A stretch of DNA of 64,000 bases from Pseudomonas sp. FP1742 (GCF_030687145.1 NZ_CP117460.1:5766001-5830000); one strand, 5' to 3'. Counted from the stretch's first letter, positions 25,912 to 35,178 are shown. The notes: generated by a model not told the origin, from the letters alone. A program made the numbers and translations.

Positions 25912-26805
25912 ATGCTTTGGAAAAAAGGCCGACGCAGCGACAACGTGGTCGATGCCCGTGGCGATGATGTCGGCGGTGGGGGCGGCGGGATGCGCTTCGG
26001 CGGGGGCAAGGGCCTGAGCCTGACGGCGATCCTGTTGATCGTCGGGATCGGCTGGATCACCGGCCAGGACCCGATGCAGATCCTCGGTCAATTGACTGGG
26101 CAAATGAGCGAGCAATCGGCCCCAGCCCCCCCCCAAACCCGCAAGGCGCCACCGGCCAATGATGAAGGGGCCGAATTCGTGCGCTCGATCCTTGGTGATA
26201 CCGAAGACACCTGGGGCCAGATTTTCCAGCAGGCCGGTCGGCAATATAAAGACCCGACCCTGGTGCTGTTCAGCAATCAGGTGAACTCGGCGTGTGGTCT
26301 GGCGACATCGGCGACCGGGCCGTTCTATTGCCCGGCGGACCAGAAGGTCTACCTGGACATGAGTTTCTTCCAGGAAATGTCGCAACGCTTTTCCGCCGCA
26401 GGCGATTTCGCCCAGGCCTACGTGATCGCTCACGAAGTCGGACACCACGTGCAGACCTTGCTCGGCGTTTCGGCGAAGATTCAGACCGCTCGGCAGCAGG
26501 GCCGGCAAATGGAGGGCGACGGTGGTTTGCTGGTGCGTCAGGAACTGCAGGCCGATTGCCTGGCCGGGGTCTGGGCCAACAATGCGCAGAAGCGTCTGAA
26601 CTGGCTGGAACCCGGTGACATCGAGGAAGCCTTGAACGCCGCCAACGCCATCGGCGACGACCGCTTGCAACAGCAAGGTCAGGGCCGAGTGGTACCGGAC
26701 TCGTTTACTCATGGCACGTCAGCGCAAAGGGTGCGCTGGTTCAAAACCGGATTTGCGCAAGGCCAGGTTGGCCAGTGCGATACCTTTGCTGCGAAGAATC
26801 TGTAA
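25912..26805 (+). CDS. neutral zinc metallopeptidase, YpfJ family
   Basis: The 297-residue protein has a glycine-rich N-terminal stretch (residues about 20-35), one transmembrane helix (about 37-53) and a C-terminal zinc-protease domain with the motif HEVGHHVQ near residue 175 and a downstream ELQADCLAG segment that supplies the third ligand. It belongs to the YpfJ/KPN_02809 family of putative neutral zinc metallopeptidases, probably anchored in the inner membrane facing the periplasm. Substrates are unknown. Its TAA stop overlaps the next ATG by one base. Confidence 0.9.
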   Translation: MLWKKGRRSDNVVDARGDDVGGGGGGMRFGGGKGLSLTAILLIVGIGWITGQDPMQILGQLTGQMSEQSAPAPPQTRKAPPANDEGAEFVRSILGDTEDTWGQIFQQAGRQYKDPTLVLFSNQVNSACGLATSATGPFYCPADQKVYLDMSFFQEMSQRFSAAGDFAQAYVIAHEVGHHVQTLLGVSAKIQTARQQGRQMEGDGGLLVRQELQADCLAGVWANNAQKRLNWLEPGDIEEALNAANAIGDDRLQQQGQGRVVPDSFTHGTSAQRVRWFKTGFAQGQVGQCDTFAAKNL

Positions 26806-27764
26806 TGCATAAGTGGCTGCTGGCTCTGTTGATCACCTGCGCAAGCACCCAGGCTGCCGAGCAGGGCGTCAAGACGATCAGTTCCGGACGCCTGCTGTTG
26901 AGCGCCGGCGAAATCGCGGTGGGCATTGGCCCGACACCGGCAAAAATCGAACGCGTGCTGATCATCATCCATGGTCGTTTGCGCAACGCTGAAACCTACC
27001 GCCAGAGCGCCGAGCATGCAGCCGAGCAGGCCGGGCAAAGCGCGAACACCCTGGTGCTCGCCCCGCAGTTCCTCAACGAAACCGACATCGCGAGCCACCC
27101 GGTGCCCGACAGCGTTTTACGCTGGCAGGGCAATGACTGGATGGCCGGCGGCTTATCCACAGCGCCGTTTACGCTGAGCTCCTACGCGGCGCTCGACGAA
27201 ATCATCGCTCGCCTGAGTGATCGGCGACAGTTTCCGGACGTGAAGCAAATCGTCATCGCCGGCCACTCCGGCGGTGCTCAGGTGGTTCAGCGTTATGCCT
27301 TGCTGGGTCACCCTCAACCAGCCCTCGACACGGAGGGCGTGAAAGTTCGCTATGTGATCGCCAATCCTTCGTCGTACGCCTACTTCAATGAGCAACGGCC
27401 GGTGGCGTTCAGTCACGCTGGGTGTCCGAACTTCAATCGCTGGAAGTATGGCCTGACGGACTTGCCCGCCTATGCCGACGGGCAAACACCTGCGCAACTC
27501 GAAGAAAACTACATCAAGCGCGACATCGTGTATTTACTCGGGCAACAGGACATCGACCAGAATCATCCAGCGCTGGATAAAAGTTGTGAAGCCAAAGCCC
27601 AGGGCGCTTCCCGACTGATTCGCGGGCGCAACTATTTCAATTATCTGAAACGCCGCCATCCTCAAGGATTGAGTCAGCAGCTCATCGAAGTGCCTGGGGT
27701 CGGGCACAATGGGGACGGGATGTTTACCTCGCCTGAGGGGCAGAAGGTGTTGTTCGGGCAGTGA
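26805..27764 (+). CDS. exported alpha/beta-hydrolase-like protein
   Basis: The 319-residue protein begins with a signal peptide (MHKWLLALLITCASTQA) and has an alpha/beta-hydrolase fold: VLIIIHGRLRNAETY near residue 48 and the nucleophile elbow IVIAGHSGGAQVV near residue 153. A histidine in VPGVGHNGDGMF near residue 300 could complete the triad. It is cotranscribed with the metallopeptidase by a TAATG overlap, so the two may act together in the cell envelope. The substrate is unknown. Confidence 0.85.
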   Translation: MHKWLLALLITCASTQAAEQGVKTISSGRLLLSAGEIAVGIGPTPAKIERVLIIIHGRLRNAETYRQSAEHAAEQAGQSANTLVLAPQFLNETDIASHPVPDSVLRWQGNDWMAGGLSTAPFTLSSYAALDEIIARLSDRRQFPDVKQIVIAGHSGGAQVVQRYALLGHPQPALDTEGVKVRYVIANPSSYAYFNEQRPVAFSHAGCPNFNRWKYGLTDLPAYADGQTPAQLEENYIKRDIVYLLGQQDIDQNHPALDKSCEAKAQGASRLIRGRNYFNYLKRRHPQGLSQQLIEVPGVGHNGDGMFTSPEGQKVLFGQ

Positions 27765-27788
27765 GTTTACGGTGCCTGGCAGTGCCCC

Positions 27789-27884
27789 TTCGCGAGCAAG
27801 CCCGCTCCCACAGTAGATTTCGGTGTACACAACATGTGTGTTCACACCGAGCAAATGTGGGAGCGGGCTTGCTCGCGAAAGCGG
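27789..27884. repeat. REPIN, inward-TGTGGG class
   Basis: TTCGCGAGCAAGCCCGC at left and its inverse at right, with the CCCACA/TGTGGG ends pointing inward around a spacer rich in TGTGTT and CACCGAG. It lies between convergent genes. Confidence 0.9.
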
Positions 27885-27904
27885 TTAACCCGACAACACA
27901 TTCC

Positions 27905-28498
27905 TCAAGCCGACAGCAATTGCCGCAACTCGACGCAATCGCGCGCATGCCAATCGGTCAATTCCGGCCACGGATTATCCGGCAGGTTCACCAGCACCGT
28001 CCGTGTCCCCGCCGCCCGACCACAATCCAGATCGAACCGGTAATCACCAACCATCACCATTTCGCTCGCCGGCACCTTCCAGGCTTCGGCCAGTTTCAGT
28101 AAACCGCCAGGATGCGGTTTGGGCGGTGCTTCATCTCGGCCCAGCACATCCTCCACCGCAAAGCAGTCGGCCAGGCCGATGGCCTCCAGCGTGACATGGG
28201 CCAGCTCGCGAGCATTGCGCGTGAGAATGCCCAGACGATAACCGCGCCCGGCCAACTCACGCACCAGCTCCACCGCGCCTGGCGCGGGCTTCGACTCCAG
28301 TGCCAGATCCCGCTCGTGCTCCAGCAGCCACGCATGTTTGGCCGCTGCTTCTTCGGCCGGCAGCCCAGCGAGGTGAGTGAGGATGTCGTGTTCTGCAGGA
28401 ATCGCCAACGCCACGCGGATCGCCGCGAAATCATGCACCGCGACGGTCAGGGTGCCGTCCATGTCGAACACCCAGTGCCGCACCTCGGCCAGGCTCAT
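27905..28498 (-). CDS. HAD-family hydrolase (phosphatase-like)
   Basis: The 197-residue protein has the four HAD motifs: FDMDGTLT (residues about 10-17), LTRN near 100, KPHP near 135 and GDYRFDLDCGRAAG near 155. It belongs to the Gph-like phosphatase group and most likely removes phosphate from a small metabolite. The ATG at 28498 overlaps the tesB stop by four bases, so it is translated with tesB. A conserved ELVRELAGRGYRLG segment forms the cap-core link. The substrate is not known. Confidence 0.88.
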   Translation of the reverse strand: MSLAEVRHWVFDMDGTLTVAVHDFAAIRVALAIPAEHDILTHLAGLPAEEAAAKHAWLLEHERDLALESKPAPGAVELVRELAGRGYRLGILTRNARELAHVTLEAIGLADCFAVEDVLGRDEAPPKPHPGGLLKLAEAWKVPASEMVMVGDYRFDLDCGRAAGTRTVLVNLPDNPWPELTDWHARDCVELRQLLSA

Positions 28499-29364
28499 GC
28501 CCAATCCTTGCGATGACGAATCAGGCCTTCCTGAGTGACCGAGGCCACCAGTTGCCCGGCACGGTTGAACACGCTGCCACGGGAAAATCCGCGCGAGTTG
28601 CCGGCCCATGGGCTGTCCATGGCGTACAGCAACCAGTCATCGGCGCGCAGGTCGGCGTGGAACCACAACGCGTGATCAAGGCTGGCGACCTGCATGTCTT
28701 TCTGCCAGACCGATTTGCCGTGGGGCAGCATCGAGGTGGTCAGCAAACCGAAGTCCGAAGCGTAGGCCAGCAGGTATTTGTGCAGCGCCGGAATGTCGGC
28801 CAAGGCACCGTCGGCGCGGAACCAGACGTATTTGACCGGATCGGCAGGCTGCGGGTTGTAGGGATCTTTTTCGGTCACCGGCCGGAATTCGATCGGTTTC
28901 GGGCACAGCAGTTTTTCGCGCATGTGCTCCGGGATCAGGTGTGCGCGCTGCTGAGTGAGCTCCAATTCCGACGGCAGATTTTCCGGGCCGACCACTTGCG
29001 GCATCTGGCTCTGGTGCTGGAAGCCTTCTTCGTCGTACTGGAACGAGGCGCTGCAGGTGAAAATCGGGTTGCCCTTCTGGATCGCCGTTACCCGGCGCGT
29101 ACTGAAACTGCCGCCATCGCGCACCCGATCGACCTGATACACCACCGGCAACTTCGCATCGCCCGGACGCAGGAAATAACCGTGCATCGAGTGCACATGG
29201 CGGGTTTCTTCGACGGTCTGACTGGCCGCCGATAGGGACTGGCCGAGCACCTGGCCGCCGAACAACTGACGGAAACCCAGGTCCTGGCTGCGGCCACGGA
29301 ACAGGTTTTCTTCAATAGGTTCCAGGGTCAGCAGGTCTACCAGATCTTCCAACACTTGGCTCAT
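28495..29364 (-). CDS. tesB: acyl-CoA thioesterase II
   Basis: The 289-residue protein has two hot-dog domains and the TesB signatures: GGQVLGQSLSAA near residue 35, HSMHGYFLRPGD near 58, LDHALWFH near 230 with the catalytic aspartate, DSPWAGNSRGF near 250, and SVTQEGLIR at the end with the catalytic glutamine. It hydrolyses medium- and long-chain acyl-CoA. It is the first gene of a two-gene unit with the HAD hydrolase. Confidence 0.95.
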   Translation of the reverse strand: MSQVLEDLVDLLTLEPIEENLFRGRSQDLGFRQLFGGQVLGQSLSAASQTVEETRHVHSMHGYFLRPGDAKLPVVYQVDRVRDGGSFSTRRVTAIQKGNPIFTCSASFQYDEEGFQHQSQMPQVVGPENLPSELELTQQRAHLIPEHMREKLLCPKPIEFRPVTEKDPYNPQPADPVKYVWFRADGALADIPALHKYLLAYASDFGLLTTSMLPHGKSVWQKDMQVASLDHALWFHADLRADDWLLYAMDSPWAGNSRGFSRGSVFNRAGQLVASVTQEGLIRHRKDWA

Positions 29365-29425
29365 TCAGACTCTCCTCACACAAAGCAATGCCGCGCAGTC
29401 TTGGCTGCGGCGGTCGATTCAGTTT

Positions 29426-29451
29426 ATGGCCCGTTTCAATATGAGGGCCAT
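29426..29451. terminator. hairpin between the GNAT gene and tesB
   Basis: ATGGCCC and GGGCCAT form a 7-bp stem with a 12-nt loop in the 106-bp gap between the GNAT gene and tesB. No clear T-run follows on the minus strand, so this may be only a weak or Rho-assisted terminator. Confidence 0.4.
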
Positions 29452-29470
29452 TGTAAACGTCCGCGCCTGC

Positions 29471-30040
29471 TTATCCATGCAAGGTTTGCAGCCATTGCTC
29501 ACGGGTGATGCGGTACAAAACATGCGGGCGCAGCGGATGCTCGGCGGCAAGCCGCGGGTGCTCGAAGTCATCGGCGGGGTCATGTTGCATACCGATTGCC
29601 TGCATGACTTTTTGCGAAGGCAGGTTGGTTTGGGTGGTGAACGCCACGACCTCCTGCAGCGCCAACCGGTCAAACCCGCAACGCAGAGCGGTCCACGCCG
29701 CTTCACTGGCATAACCCAGGCCCCAGTGCTCGCGGGCCAGGCGCCAGCCGATTTCGATGGCCGGAGTGAACGGCGCATCGAAGCCGACCACACCCAGCCC
29801 GGTAAACCCGATGAACGCGCCGGTGTCCTTGCGCTCCAGCGCCCAGAGGCCGAAACCATGCTCGGCAAAATGCCCACGAACCCGCCCGATCAGCGAGGCA
29901 CTTTCCAGTCGACTCAAGGGTGCCGGAAAATAACGCATCACCTGTGGATCGGCGCACATCGCCGCAAACGCCGGCAAATCCTCGTCATGCCACTGCCGTA
30001 ACGACAGTCGTGCGCTTTCGAGTTCCAGTATCGGCTCCAT
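29471..30040 (-). CDS. GNAT-family N-acetyltransferase, RimJ/RimL-like
   Basis: The 189-residue protein has a GNAT fold of the Acetyltransf_3 kind: LESARLSLRQWHDEDL at the N-terminus, the acetyl-CoA loop REHWGLGYASEAAWTAL near residue 100, and the IGMQHDPADDFEHP C-terminal motif. It probably acetylates an amine; RimJ-like members often modify ribosomal or small amines, but the substrate here is unknown. The start at 30040 is preceded by GGGAGGA. It is divergent from the histone-deacetylase-like gene. Confidence 0.88.
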   Translation of the reverse strand: MEPILELESARLSLRQWHDEDLPAFAAMCADPQVMRYFPAPLSRLESASLIGRVRGHFAEHGFGLWALERKDTGAFIGFTGLGVVGFDAPFTPAIEIGWRLAREHWGLGYASEAAWTALRCGFDRLALQEVVAFTTQTNLPSQKVMQAIGMQHDPADDFEHPRLAAEHPLRPHVLYRITREQWLQTLHG

Positions 30041-30114
30041 CGTGTCCTCCCCTTTCCATGCCGCAAGTCTACATCGCTGGTAGGATCCTTCCTTCATTCC
30101 TACTTTAATTCGCC

Positions 30115-31035
30115 ATGTCGCTGCCACTGATTTACCACGAAGACTACAGCCCCGAGTTCCCGGCGGATCACCGTTTCCCCATGGACAAGTTTCGCCTGCT
30201 GCGCGATCACCTGGTGGACAGTGGTCTGACCCGCGACACCGACCTGCTGCGCCCGAACCTCTGCCCAGCGGAGATTCTCGCCCTCGCCCATGACCCTGCG
30301 TATATCGAACGCTACATGGGCGGTGAGTTGTCCCGCGAAGACCAGCGGCGACTCGGCCTGCCCTGGAGCGAAGCCCTGGCCCGACGCACGGTGCGCGCGG
30401 TCGGTGGCTCGCTGCTGGCGGCCGAACAGGCGCTGGAACATGGCTTGGCTTGTCACCTGGCCGGCGGCACGCACCACGCGCACTACGATCATCCTGCCGG
30501 GTTCTGCATCTTCAATGACCTGGCGGTGATCAGCCATTACCTGCTGGAAAGTGGCCGGGTGAATCGGGTGCTGATCTTCGACTGCGATGTGCATCAGGGC
30601 GACGGGACTGCACGAATCCTGCACAACACCCCGGAAGCGGTGACCGTTTCCCTGCACTGCGAAAAGAATTTTCCTGCACGCAAAGCTGAAAGTGACTGGG
30701 ACATCCCCTTGCCCATGGGCATGGGCGATGCCGATTACCTGAAGGTGGTGGACGATGCGCTCAACTATTTGCTGCCGCTCTATCAACCGGATCTGGTGCT
30801 GTACGACGCCGGTGTCGATGTGCACAAGGACGACGCCCTGGGTTATCTGAAGCTGACCGACGAAGGCGTCGCCGCTCGCGATGAAAGCGTGATGCGCCAT
30901 TGCCTGGGCCGGGATATTCCGGTGGTCGGTGTGATCGGTGGCGGCTACAGCAAGGACCGCAAGGCCCTGGCGCGCCGTCATGGCATCCTCCATCACAGCG
31001 CCCAACGGGTGTGGCAGTCATCAGGTTGTCATTGA
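30115..31035 (+). CDS. histone deacetylase-family hydrolase
   Basis: The 306-residue protein has the arginase/deacetylase fold with the zinc ligands visible: HHAHYDHPAGFCIFND near residue 120, IFDCDVHQGDGTA near residue 155, and YDAGVDVHKDDALG near residue 225, followed by the GGGYS motif near 280. The family deacetylates acetylpolyamines or other acetylamides; the bacterial substrate is uncertain. The divergent gap to the GNAT gene holds a weak inverted repeat (GTAGGA/TCCTAC, 30080-30103). Confidence 0.9.
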   Translation: MSLPLIYHEDYSPEFPADHRFPMDKFRLLRDHLVDSGLTRDTDLLRPNLCPAEILALAHDPAYIERYMGGELSREDQRRLGLPWSEALARRTVRAVGGSLLAAEQALEHGLACHLAGGTHHAHYDHPAGFCIFNDLAVISHYLLESGRVNRVLIFDCDVHQGDGTARILHNTPEAVTVSLHCEKNFPARKAESDWDIPLPMGMGDADYLKVVDDALNYLLPLYQPDLVLYDAGVDVHKDDALGYLKLTDEGVAARDESVMRHCLGRDIPVVGVIGGGYSKDRKALARRHGILHHSAQRVWQSSGCH

Positions 31036-31172
31036 TGTATGGGTCTTTACCCACAATGCCTGTGGAACCGCCTGTGGATAACCTGAGTGAAAGGGCCTGC
31101 AGCCCATGCGGGGTATAGCATACAGAGCGGTGGTTGTTTTTTAACCACCCTTTGAAAACACCGAAGATCAAA

Positions 31173-31262
31173 TGTGGGAGCGGGCTTGCTCGCGAAGGCG
31201 ATTTAACAATCAACATTGATATCGACTGACCCACCGTTTTCGCGAGCAAGCCCGCTCCCACA
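31173..31262. repeat. REPIN, outward-TGTGGG class
   Basis: TGTGGGAGCGGGCTTGC at left and its inverse at right, with the spacer keeping ATCAACATTGAT and GACTGACCCACCG, similar to the spacers of the other outward copies. It stands between two genes of the same direction. Confidence 0.9.
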
Positions 31263-31316
31263 TGGGTCGGGGCTGCTAGAATGCGGCGCTTATTCCGCCA
31301 GACCGCAGCGCATTCC

Positions 31317-32558
31317 ATGACCCAGCCCTCCACTTCCCTCCCCCCTCACGTCGCCATCATCGGCGGCGGCCCCGCCGGCTTGATGGCGGCTGAAGTGTTG
31401 AGCCAGGCCGGGGTCAAGGTCGACCTGTACGACGGCATGCCTTCAGTGGGGCGAAAATTCCTTCTCGCTGGGGTCGGCGGCATGAACATCACCCATTCCG
31501 AAGCCTACCCGGCCTTTCTCTCACGCTATGCCGAACGGGCGCCGCAGATAGCACCGCTGCTGCGAGCCTTCGGTGCCGAAGCCTTGTGCCGATGGATTCA
31601 TGACCTGGGCATCGAAACCTTTGTCGGCAGCTCCGGCCGGGTGTTTCCCACCGACATGAAAGCCGCTCCGCTATTGCGGGCCTGGCTCAAACGCCTGCGC
31701 GATGCCGGCGTAGTTATCCACACCCGCCATCGCTGGCTTGGCTGGGATCAAAACGGTGACTTGCGCATCGACAGCCCCGAAGGCGAAAAAACCATTCAAC
31801 CCGATGCGACCCTGCTGGCCCTCGGCGGCGGCAGTTGGTCGCGCCTGGGGTCGGACGGTGCCTGGATGCTGCCGCTGGAACAGCGCGGTGTAGGACTGGC
31901 GCCGTTGCAGCCGAGCAATTGCGGCTTCGAGGTGCAGGCCTGGAGCGAATTGATGGTCAGCAAATTCGCCGGCAGCCCGCTGAAAAACATCGCGATCGGC
32001 CTCAATGACGACGTGCCGCGACTCGGCGAGTGTGTGATCACTGCCACGGGAATTGAGGGCAGTTTGATCTACGCCCTGTCGGCAGCGATCCGCGAAGCGA
32101 TCAATCGACATGGCTCGGCGACCGTTCACCTCGACCTGTTGCCGGGCAAGCCTGTGGATAAAATTCAGGTTGCGCTGAATAAACCGCGCGGCTCACGTTC
32201 CATGGCCAAACACCTGCACAGCCAGCTCGGGCTTGATGGCGTGAAAGCGGCGTTGTTGCGGGAGCTGACACCGGCCGACTGTTTTGCCGATCCGGCACTG
32301 CTCGCCAAAGCGATCAAGGCATTGCCGCTGACGCTGGTGAAAACCCGGCCATTGGACGAAGCCATCAGCAGCGCCGGCGGCGTGATGTTCGAGGCGATGG
32401 ATGAACGTTTGATGCTCAAGCAACTGCCCGGCGTGTTCTGCGCAGGGGAAATGCTCGATTGGGAAGCGCCGACCGGCGGCTATCTGCTGACCGCGTGTTT
32501 CGCCAGTGGGCGTGCGGCGGGGTTGGGGATGGTGGAGTGGTTGCGGCGCAAGGGCTGA
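31317..32558 (+). CDS. TIGR03862-type FAD/NAD(P) flavoprotein, BaiN-like
   Basis: The 413-residue protein begins with an FAD-binding fold (IIGGGPAGLMAAEVLSQAG) and has the family motifs GVGGMNITHSEAYPAF near 55, GRVFPTDMKAAPLLRA near 105, and the C-terminal FAD segment GEMLDWEAPTGGYLLTACFASG. The related BaiN family has members linked to bile-acid reduction, but the TIGR03862 group has no settled role. The start at 31317 was chosen because the glycine-rich strand begins soon after it. A REPIN stands on either side. Confidence 0.88.
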   Translation: MTQPSTSLPPHVAIIGGGPAGLMAAEVLSQAGVKVDLYDGMPSVGRKFLLAGVGGMNITHSEAYPAFLSRYAERAPQIAPLLRAFGAEALCRWIHDLGIETFVGSSGRVFPTDMKAAPLLRAWLKRLRDAGVVIHTRHRWLGWDQNGDLRIDSPEGEKTIQPDATLLALGGGSWSRLGSDGAWMLPLEQRGVGLAPLQPSNCGFEVQAWSELMVSKFAGSPLKNIAIGLNDDVPRLGECVITATGIEGSLIYALSAAIREAINRHGSATVHLDLLPGKPVDKIQVALNKPRGSRSMAKHLHSQLGLDGVKAALLRELTPADCFADPALLAKAIKALPLTLVKTRPLDEAISSAGGVMFEAMDERLMLKQLPGVFCAGEMLDWEAPTGGYLLTACFASGRAAGLGMVEWLRRKG

Positions 32559-32574
32559 AGACCGAGGCGCGTCC

Positions 32575-32661
32575 TTCGCGAGCAAGCCCGCTCCCACATT
32601 CGACCGCGGTCCTTCAGGAAGAAGGCGATTAATGTGGGAGCGGGCTTGCTCGCGAAAGCGG
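32575..32661. repeat. REPIN, inward-TGTGGG class
   Basis: TTCGCGAGCAAGCCCGC at left and its inverse at right, spaced by a shorter, divergent spacer (GACCGCGGTCC, GAAGAAGGCG). It lies between convergent genes and could act as a bidirectional terminator. Confidence 0.9.
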
Positions 32662-32682
32662 TCTAACCGGCGCAGCGTTTAA

Positions 32683-34017
32683 TCAAGGCTTGCGCTTACG
32701 CGGCCCGGTATTGAACACCGGCACTTTACGCACCGGCTTGATCGAAGGCTCCGGCGCCGACGCCTCACCGCTCTCGACCCATTTACCCAGGTTGCGCTTG
32801 CCGCCGCCGGAGGTCTTGGGCTTCTTCGGTTTTTTCGGCTTCTTGATCACCTGACCGCTGGCATCGGTATCCGGCACGCGGTGTTCAGGTTCGAAGTCCG
32901 GCTCCATCTGGCGAGTCAACGTCTGACGGGTCAACATCTCGATGGCTGACAGTTGATTCACTTCATCAGCGCAGACCAGCGAAATAGCCTGCCCGGTTGC
33001 GCCCGCACGGCCAGTACGACCGATGCGGTGGATGTAGTCCTCGGCCACGATCGGCAGGTCGAAGTTGACCACTAACGGCAAATCTTCGATATCCAGACCA
33101 CGGGCAGCCACGTCGGTGGCCACAAGGATCTGCACTTCGCTGGCCTTGAAACGATCCAGCGCCCGCTGACGAGTTGCCTGGGGTTTGTCGCCGTGGATGC
33201 CGTCGGCATTGACGCCCAGGCCCTGGAGTTTTTCCACCAACGCGTCTACGCCGTTGCGGGTCTTGGCGAACACCAGCACCTGCTTCCACTTGCCCTTGCG
33301 CATCAAGTGAACGAACAACTCCGGCTTGCGCTTCTTGTCCACCGTCACTACCCACTGTTTAACAGTGTTGGCGGCCACGTTGCGCGGGCTGACTTCGACG
33401 CTCAGCGGGTCGTTGAGCATTTGCCCGGCCAGCATGCGGATCGCATCGGAGAAGGTCGCGGAGAACAGCAGCGTCTGACGTTTCTTCGGTAGGGCTTTAT
33501 AGATATTCCCCAGCTCCTCGGAAAAGCCCAGATCGAGCATGCGATCGGCTTCGTCCAGCACCAGGGTTTGCAACTGGTTGAACTTGAGCGCGTTCTGGCG
33601 GAACAGATCGAGCAAACGGCCCGGGGTCGCCACCAACAGGTCGACGCCTTTGCGCAGCTTCATCATTTGCGGGTTGATGCTGACGCCGCCGTACACCGCG
33701 TAGGTGCTCAACGGCAGGTTCTCGGCGTACTGGCGCACAGCTTCGTGAACCTGCTCGGCCAGTTCGCGGGTCGGCACCAGGATCAGCGCGCGCACGGAGT
33801 TGGCGCTGACTTTCGGCCCTTCCATGGCCAGCAATTGCAGCAGCGGCAAGGCGAAACCGGCGGTTTTGCCGGTGCCGGTCTGGGCCGCGGCCATCAGGTC
33901 GCGACCGGCCAGCACCGCCGGAATCGCTTGCGTCTGAACCGGCGTCGGGGTCTGGTAGCCAAGCGTCTCGAGGGCGCGCAGCAAGGGTTCGATCAGGCCA
34001 AGGGTGGCGAAAGTCAT
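32683..34017 (-). CDS. rhlE: DEAD-box RNA helicase, RhlE-like
   Basis: The 444-residue helicase has the standard motifs: AQTGTGKTAGFALP (motif I, about residue 45), VPTRELAEQV (Ia), VLDEADRML (motif II, near 155), FSATF (III), DVAARGLDIE and HRIGRTGRAG (IV-VI). The last 70 residues are lysine-rich and basic (KKPKKPKKPK), typical of RhlE. It unwinds RNA in ribosome assembly or decay. The gene is monocistronic and converges with the flavoprotein across a REPIN. Confidence 0.93.
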   Translation of the reverse strand: MTFATLGLIEPLLRALETLGYQTPTPVQTQAIPAVLAGRDLMAAAQTGTGKTAGFALPLLQLLAMEGPKVSANSVRALILVPTRELAEQVHEAVRQYAENLPLSTYAVYGGVSINPQMMKLRKGVDLLVATPGRLLDLFRQNALKFNQLQTLVLDEADRMLDLGFSEELGNIYKALPKKRQTLLFSATFSDAIRMLAGQMLNDPLSVEVSPRNVAANTVKQWVVTVDKKRKPELFVHLMRKGKWKQVLVFAKTRNGVDALVEKLQGLGVNADGIHGDKPQATRQRALDRFKASEVQILVATDVAARGLDIEDLPLVVNFDLPIVAEDYIHRIGRTGRAGATGQAISLVCADEVNQLSAIEMLTRQTLTRQMEPDFEPEHRVPDTDASGQVIKKPKKPKKPKTSGGGKRNLGKWVESGEASAPEPSIKPVRKVPVFNTGPRKRKP

Positions 34018-34082
34018 GGGAGTACCGTAGGAAAATTCAGCGCGTTTGTGCGAAACAAGTGTGCAATGGCGCGCAGTTTACC

Positions 34083-35015
34083 CTAATTCGCGCGGGATTC
34101 TGTCGGCACCGCTACGGCAGGGGCTGGCCGATCTGTACCACGGCGCCACTGTGGCAACCCGATCAACACCACGGCACTGATGATCACCGCCATCGCCAGT
34201 GCTTCTTCGATACCGATGGTCTCGCCGACAAATACGATCCCCAGCAACACCGCCACCGCCGGATTGACGTAGGCATAACTGGTGGCCGCGGCCGGACGCA
34301 CGTGTTTCAACAGGTACATGTAGGCGTTGAAGGCGATGATCGAACCGAAAATGGTCAGGTACGCCAGCGCCGCCCAGCCTTCGATCGGCGGCAGACTTTC
34401 CAGACGCTCGCCACTCACCGCGCTGCCGATCAGCAACACCACGCCGCCCACCAGCATCTCCACGGCACTGGCCATCGCGCCCTGGGGCAACGGCAAGTGT
34501 TTGCTCCACACCGAGCCGAAGGCCCAGGACGCCGCCGCGAACACCAGCAACGCCGCGCCCAATGGGCTCGATTGCAGGTTGGAACCGAGGTTGAGCATGG
34601 CAATGCCGATCAGCCCGAGCACAATCCCGGCCCATTCGAGACGGGTATTACGCGCGCCCCAGAAATATCCGCACAGCAAGGTAAACAGCGGCACCGTCGC
34701 CACCGCCAACGCAGCCACGCCAGAGGCCACGCCCGTATGCTCGGCGACGCTGACCGCACCGTTACCGCACGTCAGCAGCAAAATCCCGATGATCCCCGCC
34801 GCTTTCCATTGCGCCCAGGTCGGTGCCGGCGCCCCGCGCCAGCGCAGGTACGCGTACATCAATGTCCCGGCGATCACGAAGCGGATACCGGCGAGCAACA
34901 ACGGCGGCCAGTACTGCACGCCGATGCGAATCACCAGGTAGGTCGATCCCCAAATCACGTACAGCGCGAAAAAAGCAGCGATCAGCGGTAAGGAAAAGCG
35001 GCGTAGGCCAGGCAT
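34083..35015 (-). CDS. YedA-type DMT transporter
   Basis: The 310-residue protein has ten helices in two EamA repeats. Its start is very like YedA of E. coli: MPGLRRFSLPLIAAFFALY, then WGSTYLVIRIGV, and VPLFTLLCGYFWG. It probably exports amino acids or other metabolites. It is divergent from an Lrp/AsnC regulator across a gap with a long perfect inverted repeat (35091-35138), suggesting that the regulator controls it. The substrate is unknown. Confidence 0.9.
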   Translation of the reverse strand: MPGLRRFSLPLIAAFFALYVIWGSTYLVIRIGVQYWPPLLLAGIRFVIAGTLMYAYLRWRGAPAPTWAQWKAAGIIGILLLTCGNGAVSVAEHTGVASGVAALAVATVPLFTLLCGYFWGARNTRLEWAGIVLGLIGIAMLNLGSNLQSSPLGAALLVFAAASWAFGSVWSKHLPLPQGAMASAVEMLVGGVVLLIGSAVSGERLESLPPIEGWAALAYLTIFGSIIAFNAYMYLLKHVRPAAATSYAYVNPAVAVLLGIVFVGETIGIEEALAMAVIISAVVLIGLPQWRRGTDRPAPAVAVPTESRAN

Positions 35016-35090
35016 GGGCAGCTCGAGAACAAGACAAGGAGAGCCGCTATTCTAGAAAGGCCAACGACAGAAAATAAGTTACAAAACCTG

Positions 35091-35138
35091 TTTATAGCGC
35101 CGGTACACTTTTCAAAAAACGGAGTTCGGCGCTATAAA
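35091..35138. promoter_or_regulatory. long inverted repeat between YedA-type gene and Lrp gene
   Basis: Perfect 12-bp arms, TTTATAGCGCCG and CGGCGCTATAAA, separated by 24 nt, in the divergent gap 40 bp before the Lrp start. Lrp-family proteins often bind dyads spaced in this way, so this is probably the operator of the neighbouring regulator. Its symmetric TATA-like halves could also form the two promoters' -10 elements. Confidence 0.65.
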
Positions 35139-35178
35139 CCGTGCTTTCGAAAGTCAGTCATTTTTCAGGAATGCCGCG

